In this document: in pieces, positions 54,859 to 64,000 of the stretch
Numbering within the stretch: position 1 is the stretch's first letter
Layout of the letters: each line of letters opens with the position of its first letter
Assembly (NCBI RefSeq): GCF_008369195.1
Contig: NZ_VOBC01000003.1
Location: 433,420 to 497,419, forward strand
Reading direction: 5' to 3'
Length of the DNA stretch: 64,000 bases
DNA from: Sporosarcina sp. ANT_H38
Lineage (GTDB): Bacteria; Bacillota; Bacilli; Bacillales_A; Planococcaceae
The notes under the pieces: model-generated
What the model was told of the DNA's origin: nothing
Databases searched by the model: none
Seen by the model: only the letters and a program-made list of their open reading frames with translations
Translations under genes and position numbers: made by a program

Positions 54859-55995
54859 ATGAAATTTGAAATTATGAGAGACAAGCTGCTTGATGGATTA
54901 AGCGATGTTATGAAAGCTATCAGTCAAAAAGTTGCAACTCCGATTTTGACTGGTATCAAAATCGAAGTGAATGAAAGTGGAGTCACATTAACAGGAAGTG
55001 ATTCTGATATTACTATTTGTACATTCATTCCAGCCGAAGATAATGGCGAACAAATTATACGCGTTGTCGAAAAAGGTAGTATCGTACTACAAGCAAAAGT
55101 TTTTAGTGAGATCGTACGTAAACTCCCAACGAATCAAGTAATAATTGAAGTTGCGAATGGACTCCAAACACATATTCAATCTGGTAAGTCTGAATTCCAT
55201 CTAATTGGATTAGATCCGGAAGACTATCCGATTCTTCCAGAAGTAAAAGATGAATATCTATTTTCATTGCCATCGGATCTGATGAAATCAATCATTCGTG
55301 AAACAGTTTTTGCCGTGTCTCAACAAGAAACTAGACCGGTATTAACAGGAGTCCTATGGGAAGCGAAAGATGGTGGACTCGCCTGTATCGCTACTGACAG
55401 TCATAGATTGGCAAGAAGACTGACGATACCTGAAGAAATGCCAGACGTTCCGTTCAGTGTAGTTATCCCCGGAAAAAGTCTTCAAGAATTGAATAAAATT
55501 TTGCCTGATAACGGTGAACTTGTGGATATCGTCATTGCAGATCAACAAGTGTTATTCAAAACACGTGGCGTGTTATTTTATTCGCGTCTGCTAGAAGGTA
55601 ATTATCCTGATACTTCCCGTCTTATCCCGTTAGAATATAAAACGTCGGTGACGGTGAATGGTCGCCTTCTTCTTCAGGCAATTGACAGGGCTTCGCTCCT
55701 TGCACGCGAAGAACGGAATAATATTGTTCGTTTCTCCGCCAATGAAGGAAAAGTCATTGAAATCTCTTCTAATTCACCTGAAGTAGGTAAGGTAGAGGAA
55801 TTGGTAGAGGCAATTGGCGTGATTGGAGAAGAATTGAACATCTCATTCAGTGCTAAATATATGATGGATGCATTGAAAGCAATTGATGGGCAAGACATAA
55901 CCATTCAATTTACAGGAGCTATGCGACCTTTCATCTTGAAATCGGTTGATGACGATTCAATCTTGCAACTTATTCTCCCTGTACGGACATACTGA
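54859..55995 (+). CDS. dnaN: DNA polymerase III beta subunit (sliding clamp)
   Basis: 378 aa, three repeated clamp folds. Typical motifs: ATPILTGIKIEV, FAVSQQETRPVLTGV, TDSHRLA, and C-terminal LQLILPVRTY. A terminator follows, so yaaA-recF may have their own promoter. Confidence 0.98.
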   Translation: MKFEIMRDKLLDGLSDVMKAISQKVATPILTGIKIEVNESGVTLTGSDSDITICTFIPAEDNGEQIIRVVEKGSIVLQAKVFSEIVRKLPTNQVIIEVANGLQTHIQSGKSEFHLIGLDPEDYPILPEVKDEYLFSLPSDLMKSIIRETVFAVSQQETRPVLTGVLWEAKDGGLACIATDSHRLARRLTIPEEMPDVPFSVVIPGKSLQELNKILPDNGELVDIVIADQQVLFKTRGVLFYSRLLEGNYPDTSRLIPLEYKTSVTVNGRLLLQAIDRASLLAREERNNIVRFSANEGKVIEISSNSPEVGKVEELVEAIGVIGEELNISFSAKYMMDALKAIDGQDITIQFTGAMRPFILKSVDDDSILQLILPVRTY

Positions 55996-56001
55996 ATCTC
56001 G

Positions 56002-56034
56002 AAGGATAGTCACTTATTTGACTATCCTTTTTAC
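56002..56034 (+). terminator. Terminator after dnaN
   Basis: AAGGATAGTCA (56002-56012) and TGACTATCCTT (56019-56029), then TTTTAC. Confidence 0.85.
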
Positions 56035-56094
56035 TTACTGCCGAAAGTCAGCTAAAATAGAAAGACAGACTAACTTGCGAAAGGTTGAGACCCC

Positions 56095-56334
56095 ATGGAA
56101 AATCTTACAATCGATACAGAGTTCATCACTCTAGGACAATTATTAAAAATGACAAATACAATCAGTTCAGGCGGTATGGCTAAATGGTTTTTGGATGAAT
56201 ACATTGTCTACGTCAATGGTGAGGAGGAACAACGACGAGGTAAAAAGCTTCGTGACGGAGATGTTGTTAAGATTCCCAATGTCGGCACATATAAAGTAAT
56301 TGAACTACACGACGGTCAAACGGATGCATATTGA
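56095..56334 (+). CDS. yaaA: S4-domain RNA-binding protein YaaA
   Basis: 79 aa, S4 fold: [23 protein letters not shown], then [19 protein letters not shown]. Always next to recF. Start ATG 56095 (MENLTID). Overlaps recF by 11 bp. Confidence 0.93.
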   Translation: MENLTIDTEFITLGQLLKMTNTISSGGMAKWFLDEYIVYVNGEEEQRRGKKLRDGDVVKIPNVGTYKVIELHDGQTDAY

Positions 56335-57445
56335 ACGACTTGCATTAACGGATTACCGGAATTATGGATCACTCGACCTCTCATTTTCTCCAAATATTAA
56401 TGTGTTAATTGGTGAAAATGCTCAAGGAAAAACTAACATCATGGAAGCAATTTACGTTCTATCTATGGCAAAATCGCATAGAACTTCGAATGATCGTGAA
56501 TTAATACGCTGGGACCAAGAATATGGTAAAATAGAAGGGGACATAAAACGTAAATATGGACGACTGCCATTAGAATTGACCATTTCAAAAAAAGGCAAGA
56601 AAGCGCGTGTCAATCATCTTGAACAGAAACGTCTTAGCTTGTACATTGGTCAATTGAATGTTGTCATGTTTGCCCCCGAAGATTTAAATCTTGTAAAAGG
56701 TAGCCCCCAGGTGAGAAGACGATTTTTAGATATGGAAATCGGCCAAATTTCCCCAACCTATTTACATGATCTTTTAACATTTCAAAAAGTACTTAAACAG
56801 CGTAATGCTATCTTAAAAGACAATAGGGGAAAATTAAATCTTAACGATGTCATGTTTGATATTTATACAGAGCAGTATATTCAAGTAGCCGTCCAGATTA
56901 TTCGTAAAAGGTTTTATTTCATGGAACTTTTACAAAAATGGGCAGAACCAATTCATAATGGAATCTCTCGCGGCATTGAAACTCTTCAAGTTTCTTATGG
57001 GACACTAAAAGAGCTTGATTCCGGACAGACTGTGGAACAAATGCAGTCGATACTCGGTCAACGATTACTTGAAGCGAGACGCCGTGAACTAGATCGCGGT
57101 ATGACCCTGATAGGACCACATAGAGATGATCTTCATTTTTTCGTTAACGGGTACGATATACAAACGTATGGATCGCAGGGGCAGCAGCGGACAACGGCGC
57201 TGTCCCTTAAACTTGCGGAAATAGAACTTGTAAAGCAAGAAGTTGGAGAAGCACCCGTCCTGCTTCTTGATGATGTCTTGTCTGAACTTGATGATTACCG
57301 GCAATCACACCTTTTGAACACAATTCAAGGGGAAGTGCAAACAATCGTCACGACGACGAACGTAGCAGGGATTGACCACGAAACAATTCGTCAGGCAAAC
57401 ATATTCGAAGTTGCAGCAGGTGAAGTGGCTAAGAAAGAGGATTGA
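56324..57445 (+). CDS. recF: DNA replication and repair protein RecF
   Basis: 373 aa. SMC-like ATPase: Walker [10 protein letters not shown], signature [15 protein letters not shown], Walker [12 protein letters not shown]. Loads RecA at gaps with RecO/R. ATG 56324 ([14 protein letters not shown]) inside yaaA, so translation is coupled. The small remB (yaaB) gene found before gyrB in B. subtilis is absent here. Confidence 0.96.
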   Translation: MHIERLALTDYRNYGSLDLSFSPNINVLIGENAQGKTNIMEAIYVLSMAKSHRTSNDRELIRWDQEYGKIEGDIKRKYGRLPLELTISKKGKKARVNHLEQKRLSLYIGQLNVVMFAPEDLNLVKGSPQVRRRFLDMEIGQISPTYLHDLLTFQKVLKQRNAILKDNRGKLNLNDVMFDIYTEQYIQVAVQIIRKRFYFMELLQKWAEPIHNGISRGIETLQVSYGTLKELDSGQTVEQMQSILGQRLLEARRRELDRGMTLIGPHRDDLHFFVNGYDIQTYGSQGQQRTTALSLKLAEIELVKQEVGEAPVLLLDDVLSELDDYRQSHLLNTIQGEVQTIVTTTNVAGIDHETIRQANIFEVAAGEVAKKED

Positions 57446-57462
57446 CTTATCCCTTAAAATAG

Positions 57463-59448
<1,986 letters not shown>

Positions 59449-59580
59449 TTGATTAGTTGAAATGAAAAAACGCTATATATTGAACAAATGAATACCTATA
59501 AAAACTGAGTGAAGGCGCCTTACAGAGGATAGCCAAAACCCTAAGACTTGTGGCGCAAGTTGCTTGGCTTAGGATGGGAG

Positions 59581-59613
59581 GAATCCCGTAGCGAATTCAA
59601 TGGGATTCTTTTA
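59581..59613 (+). terminator. Hairpin in the gyrB-gyrA spacer
   Basis: AATCCC pairs with GGGATT around 14 nt, then CTTTTATTT. The 238-bp spacer is long for gyrB-gyrA and includes GGCTTAGGATGGGAGG, which loosely recalls the segment near 43.4 kb. gyrA may have its own promoter after it. Confidence 0.55.
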
Positions 59614-59686
59614 TTTCAACATGTATACTCAGGTAATTGAACTATCTTTTCTTAAGGATTTTTGAGTTGAAAGGAGCCTAACAAAC

Positions 59687-62233
59687 ATGGCAGATATGCC
59701 GCAACGTGGTGTTAAGGGGATTAACATTAGTACAGAAATGAAGACATCGTTTCTTGATTATGCAATGAGTGTCATCGTTTCACGTGCGCTCCCCGATGTG
59801 AGGGATGGTTTAAAGCCGGTCCATCGCCGTATTCTATATGCAATGCAGGATCTCGGAAATACCGCTGATAAACCGCATAAGAAATCCGCACGTATTGTCG
59901 GAGACGTCATCGGTAAGTATCATCCTCATGGCGATAGTGCTGTATATGACACGATGGTACGGATGGCTCAGGATTTCAACTACCGTTACATGCTTGTCGA
60001 CGGTCATGGTAACTTTGGTTCTGTCGATGGTGATGGTGCAGCTGCAATGCGGTATACGGAATCTCGTATGTCGCGTATTGCAATGGAACTTCTCCGGGAC
60101 ATTAATAAAGACACTGTTGATTACCAAGATAACTATGATGGACAAGAGAGAGAGCCGATCGTTCTCCCAAGCCGATATCCGAACTTACTCGTCAACGGGA
60201 CAACTGGAATTGCGGTAGGAATGGCCACGAATATTCCTCCACATCATCTTGGAGAAACAATTGATGCTGTCCTTGCACTTGCTGACAATCCTGCGATTAC
60301 AACCGAAGAATTGCTGGAAATTATCCCTGGGCCAGACTTTCCAACTGGCGGGATCATTCTTGGTCGTAGCGGAATCAGAAGAGCTTATGAAACAGGACGG
60401 GGTTCAGTTATCATTCGCGGTAGAGTCGAAATTGAACAGCAGTCAAATGGCAGGGAAACAATCCTTGTACATGAGTTGCCATTCCAGGTAAACAAGGCAC
60501 GCCTGATTGAAAAAATTGCTGAACTAGTACGTGAAAAGAAAATTGATGGTATTACTGACCTGCGCGATGAATCGGATCGTACCGGCATGCGAATAGTCAT
60601 GGAAGTACGTCGTGACGCAAATGCAAACGTACTGTTAAACAATCTGTATAAACAAACAGCATTGCAATCTAGCTTCGGTGTCAACATGTTAGCGCTCGTT
60701 GATGGTCAACCAAAAGTCCTCGCATTAAAGGAAATTTTGTTCCATTACCTTGAACACCAAAAAGTTGTCATCCGTAGACGTACTCAGTACGACTTGAAAA
60801 AAGCAGAAGATCGCGCTCATATTTTAGAAGGTCTACGTATAGCACTTGATAATATTGATAGAATCATCGCCCTTATTCGTGGATCTAAAACAACAGATGA
60901 AGCGAAAACAGGATTGATGGATCAATTTAACTTATCTGATCGTCAAGCGCAGGCTATCCTTGATATGCGACTTCAACGTTTGACAGGGCTTGAGCGTGAC
61001 AAAATTGAAAGTGAATATGAAGCATTGCAACTCCTTATGTCAGAACTCCGTGCGATTCTTGCAGATGAATCAAAACTGCTTGAGATTATTCGTGAGGAAT
61101 TGCTTGAAGTGAAAATTCGTTTTGAAGATAAACGCAGAACGGAAATTACACTGGGTGGGGCTGAAATGTTCGAGGATGAAGATCTTATCCCAGTTGAAAA
61201 CTCAGTATTAACACTTACACATAATGGTTACATCAAACGTTTGCCTGCTAATACGTACCGCAGTCAGCGTCGTGGTGGTCGCGGTATACAAGGGATGGGC
61301 ACGAATGACGATGACTTCGTTGAACATTTATTGAATACGTCGACGCACGATACTATCTTATTCTTCACAAGCAGAGGACGGGTATTCCGTACGAAAGGCT
61401 ATCAAGTACCTGAATATAGTCGGACTGCAAAAGGATTACCTATTATTAATTTGTTAGGTGTCGATAAAGATGAGAAAGTAACAGCCATGATTCCTGTAGA
61501 TGTATTTGAGGATGACAAATACTTATTCTTCTCAACTCGTAACGGAATTGTTAAACGTACACCTGTTTCCGAATTTGCTAATATCCGTTCAAATGGATTG
61601 ATTGCACTTACCCTTCGAGGTGATGATGAACTCATTGGCGTCAAAATGACTAAAGGCGATGAGAATATTTCCATTGGTACAAAGGATGGTATGTTAATCA
61701 AGTTCAATGAGACAGATATTCGTTCTATGGGTCGGATAGCGGGCGGAGTCCGTGGTATCCGTCTAAGAGAAGGCGATATTGTAATCGGTATGGATACGGT
61801 GAATGAAGGAGACGAAATCCTAGTCGTTACAGAAAAAGGATTCGGAAAACGTACGCCTGAAGTTGAATATCGTATTCAAACACGCGGCGGGTATGGTCTG
61901 AAGACGCTTAATGTAACAGAGCGCAACGGTCTTCTCGTTGCGATGAAGACAGTGGATGGTACTGAAGATTTAATGCTTATCACTATACATGGCATCCTGA
62001 TCCGTATGGACATCGATGACATTTCTGTTATTGGACGCAGTACGCAGGGAGTACGTTTAATCCGCCTAGGAGAAGATGAACTTGTTGCAACTGTTGCAAA
62101 AGTGGTGAAAGAAGAAGAAGAAGAAGAAGAACTCAACGACAGTAATGTTGAAGAGAAAGAAGTCCCTTCTGAAAATAATGAAGACCACGAATTATCTTCT
62201 GATGAGGAAAACGACGAAGATAGCGAGTCTTAA
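59687..62233 (+). CDS. gyrA: DNA gyrase subunit A
   Basis: 848 aa, longer than B. subtilis GyrA (821). Catalytic Y123 (MRYTESRM), quinolone region with S84 and D88 ([12 protein letters not shown]) unchanged, GyrA-box [10 protein letters not shown]. The extra length is a strongly acidic C-terminal tail from ~805 ([10 protein letters not shown]...[10 protein letters not shown]). ATG follows AAAGGAGCCTAACAAAC. Confidence 0.98.
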   Translation: MADMPQRGVKGINISTEMKTSFLDYAMSVIVSRALPDVRDGLKPVHRRILYAMQDLGNTADKPHKKSARIVGDVIGKYHPHGDSAVYDTMVRMAQDFNYRYMLVDGHGNFGSVDGDGAAAMRYTESRMSRIAMELLRDINKDTVDYQDNYDGQEREPIVLPSRYPNLLVNGTTGIAVGMATNIPPHHLGETIDAVLALADNPAITTEELLEIIPGPDFPTGGIILGRSGIRRAYETGRGSVIIRGRVEIEQQSNGRETILVHELPFQVNKARLIEKIAELVREKKIDGITDLRDESDRTGMRIVMEVRRDANANVLLNNLYKQTALQSSFGVNMLALVDGQPKVLALKEILFHYLEHQKVVIRRRTQYDLKKAEDRAHILEGLRIALDNIDRIIALIRGSKTTDEAKTGLMDQFNLSDRQAQAILDMRLQRLTGLERDKIESEYEALQLLMSELRAILADESKLLEIIREELLEVKIRFEDKRRTEITLGGAEMFEDEDLIPVENSVLTLTHNGYIKRLPANTYRSQRRGGRGIQGMGTNDDDFVEHLLNTSTHDTILFFTSRGRVFRTKGYQVPEYSRTAKGLPIINLLGVDKDEKVTAMIPVDVFEDDKYLFFSTRNGIVKRTPVSEFANIRSNGLIALTLRGDDELIGVKMTKGDENISIGTKDGMLIKFNETDIRSMGRIAGGVRGIRLREGDIVIGMDTVNEGDEILVVTEKGFGKRTPEVEYRIQTRGGYGLKTLNVTERNGLLVAMKTVDGTEDLMLITIHGILIRMDIDDISVIGRSTQGVRLIRLGEDELVATVAKVVKEEEEEEELNDSNVEEKEVPSENNEDHELSSDEENDEDSES

Positions 62234-62239
62234 GTAAAG

Positions 62240-62286
62240 AGGTTATTGAAATGGGTTAAATACCTATTTCAATAACCTTTTTTTTA
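62240..62286 (+). terminator. Terminator after gyrA
   Basis: AGGTTATTGAAAT (62240-62252) and ATTTCAATAACCT (62266-62278) followed by TTTTTTTT. Confidence 0.9.
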
Positions 62287-62366
62287 CACCGCTTATTATC
62301 TTATCGTTTAATTTAAATAGTTAGAGTATGATAGAAAGAACTATAAGGTGAAAGTGGGTATCATTG

Positions 62367-63470
62367 ATGACGGAAATCTTTGTTAAAACAAGTGATCTGC
62401 GCCCGGGAATAATTGCAAGTGAAAACATATTCGTAAATACTATCTATCCTATTCTAAGAAAAGATACAGAGCTCTCACTAGAGCATATAAATGTTTTAAA
62501 TGCATTCGGAGTGAAAAGGGTAAAAGTCGAAGAACGTCTTGTCGTCAAAAGAGAAGATGCATATGATGATAACGAAGGTCCAGTGGATCCCGATGAAGTG
62601 CTCGCGAAAATACCAATAAAAAAGTCAGATTTGCAAACACGATACATTGATGCGGTTCATAACTATAAAAAGGAGTTTTTCGGCTGGCGAGCAGGTGTAC
62701 GTCCGGATATAGCAAAGGTTCGTTCTATAGTAATACCTCTATTAGAGACGTTTATTGAGCAGAAAAAAATGTTACTATTATTAAACGGGTTTTCAAATAT
62801 TAAAGACTACACATATCATCATTCAATGGGTGTCGGAATACTGGCTTCTGCCATCAGCAGACAAATGGGATTCCCAAAAGGACAAACCTTACAGCTTGGA
62901 CTTGCCGGCGCACTTGCAGATTGTGGAATGGCTAAAATTGATGTGGCGGTTACGGAAAAAGCAGCATACCTTACAAAGGATGAATTCCATGAGGTAAAGC
63001 AACATACTTTGTATAGTTATCAAATGATTCAAGATACACCCCTTTTGCGACAAGAAATGAAATTGGCAATCTTCCAGCACCATGAGCGTCTTGACGGTAG
63101 CGGATATCCACGCGGGGAGAAAGTAAATCAAATTTCCGTGTTTTCACAAATATTAGCAGTTGCAGATGTCTTCCACGCCATGACATCAGAACGGATACAT
63201 CGTTCAAAGCAGTCTCCGTTTAAAGTAATAGAGATGATAAGAGAAGAAGAGTTTGGGAAGTTTGATATTAAAGTTGTCCAGGCATTGCATGATCTTGTGG
63301 GAAATATTTCTATTGGTACAAAGGTTCTACTGACTAATGGAGAGGTGGGGGAAGTTATATTCGTTCACCGTGATGCAAGATTACGTCCAATGGTAAAGAA
63401 AAGTGTGGATGGATCTATATTTGATCTCACCACAAATCGTCATATTGCAATAGAAAAGGTATTGGAATAG
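62367..63470 (+). CDS. HD-GYP domain protein with degenerate HD motif
   Basis: 367 aa. N-terminal ~130 residues of unclear fold, then an HD-GYP domain (~130-330): YHHSMGVG, HHERLDGSGYP (GYP intact) and a C-terminal region. The signature LHDIGK is replaced by LADCGM, so a key metal-binding histidine is lost. HD-GYP enzymes cleave c-di-GMP; activity here is doubtful. Sits between gyrA and the rRNA operon. Confidence 0.85.
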   Translation: MTEIFVKTSDLRPGIIASENIFVNTIYPILRKDTELSLEHINVLNAFGVKRVKVEERLVVKREDAYDDNEGPVDPDEVLAKIPIKKSDLQTRYIDAVHNYKKEFFGWRAGVRPDIAKVRSIVIPLLETFIEQKKMLLLLNGFSNIKDYTYHHSMGVGILASAISRQMGFPKGQTLQLGLAGALADCGMAKIDVAVTEKAAYLTKDEFHEVKQHTLYSYQMIQDTPLLRQEMKLAIFQHHERLDGSGYPRGEKVNQISVFSQILAVADVFHAMTSERIHRSKQSPFKVIEMIREEEFGKFDIKVVQALHDLVGNISIGTKVLLTNGEVGEVIFVHRDARLRPMVKKSVDGSIFDLTTNRHIAIEKVLE

Positions 63471-63561
63471 AAGACTTTTTTCATATGTAATAGTAAAAAG
63501 GCTTGAAATGGCGCATCCTTGAGCTTTTGAAAGTGAAATGAAAACTATTTTGGAATAAGTC

Positions 63562-63590
63562 TTGCGTTTTGTAAGATAGAATGATATATT
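63562..63590 (+). promoter_or_regulatory. rrn promoter P1
   Basis: TTGCGT, 17-bp spacer, TATATT. Upstream of the stronger promoter, as in tandem rrn promoters. Confidence 0.6.
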
Positions 63591-63648
63591 TATAAACGTT
63601 GCGTTTCCGATATATTAATAACGACAAAAAAGAAATTGAATTTAGTTG

Positions 63649-63677
63649 TTGACACGGACGAAACGAAATGTTATGAT
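63649..63677 (+). promoter_or_regulatory. rrn promoter P2
   Basis: TTGACA, 17-bp spacer, TATGAT. The 250-nt leader to 16S follows. Confidence 0.88.
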
Positions 63678-63926
63678 ATAAAAGTTGTCACCGAAACAAC
63701 GACAACAAATAAAATGAGGAATGCAAGTTGATTCTTCCTACATGAACCTTGAAAACTGAACAGCAAAACATCAATGAAATACAGCGAGAGTGCTAACGCA
63801 CTTAAGCAAAACGTTTCTAGTAAGTCGGCTTTGGTCGGACGAAAAAAACACACACTAGAATCTTCGGATTCGGGGGAGGAATTTGATTCCTCCTTAGTCA
63901 GCAAGAAATGAGCTATTCATTTTCTT

Positions 63927-64000
63927 CTATTATGGAGAGTTTGATCCTGGCTCAGGACGAACGCTGGCGGCATGCCTAATACATGCAAGTCGAGCGGAAT
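63927..64000 (+). rRNA. rrs: 16S ribosomal RNA, 5' end (partial)
   Basis: TATGGAGAGTTTGATCCTGG then CTCAGGACGAACGCTGGCGG and CATGCCTAATACATGCAAGT, the universal 5' end. The first base is approximate. It continues beyond the window. Confidence 0.97.

Overview
The window is a low-GC Gram-positive chromosome segment from a spore-forming member of the Bacillales, most likely Planococcaceae and Sporosarcina-like. The evidence is the B. subtilis-type order around oriC (rnpA-rpmH-dnaA-dnaN-yaaA-recF-gyrB-gyrA-rrn), a walRKHIJ-htrA-rlmH block, the sporulation gene yyaC, strong AGGAGG ribosome sites, and a 16S rRNA 5' end at the right edge. The genus call is inference.

Right part (about 22.2-64 kb): conserved core, almost all on the minus strand up to oriC and on the plus strand beyond it. 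From left to right it holds rlmH, a CxxH/CxxC protein, htrA, walJ-I-H-K-R (cell-wall stress control), an M23/LysM/G5 peptidase, dnaC-rplI-gdpP-yybS, rpsR-ssb-rpsF, a DUF3267 membrane protein, ychF, a DUF951 protein, an MscS channel, yyaC, a DUF554 protein, parB-parA, noc, rsmG, mnmG, mnmE, jag-yidC-rnpA-rpmH, then oriC-I, dnaA, oriC-II with a DnaA-trio, dnaN, yaaA, recF, gyrB, gyrA, an HD-GYP protein and an rRNA operon with tandem promoters. Two parS sites and many DnaA boxes are visible.

Left part (about 0.9-22.2 kb): an accessory island downstream of rlmH. The last codons of rlmH (GEPYHK-stop) contain a sequence that recurs four more times in direct orientation, at about 19.21, 18.21, 5.05 and 0.97 kb. 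The shared core, GAACCGTATCATAAGT on the minus strand, closely resembles the att sites of staphylococcal SCC elements, which integrate at the same rlmH (orfX) 3' end. I read the region as a tandem array of SCC-like cassettes without a visible ccr recombinase. The segments are (1) a Smr-less MutS2-like ATPase behind a long leader with two terminators; (2) a 1-kb cassette with a single RlaP-like nucleotidyltransferase; (3) a 13-kb mosaic with a lipase-like hydrolase, putative orphan immunity genes, a two-component system, an OFA-family transporter, an Xaa-Pro aminopeptidase between short repeats, gene remnants and membrane proteins; and (4) mqo, a DUF378 protein and a HAD phosphatase. A calY/tasA-like gene is cut off exactly at one att site.

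The strongest candidates for something undescribed are the rlmH-att cassette array outside staphylococci and the MutS2-like gene whose leader carries mutually exclusive pairings of the kind seen before antibiotic-inducible ribosome-protection genes.
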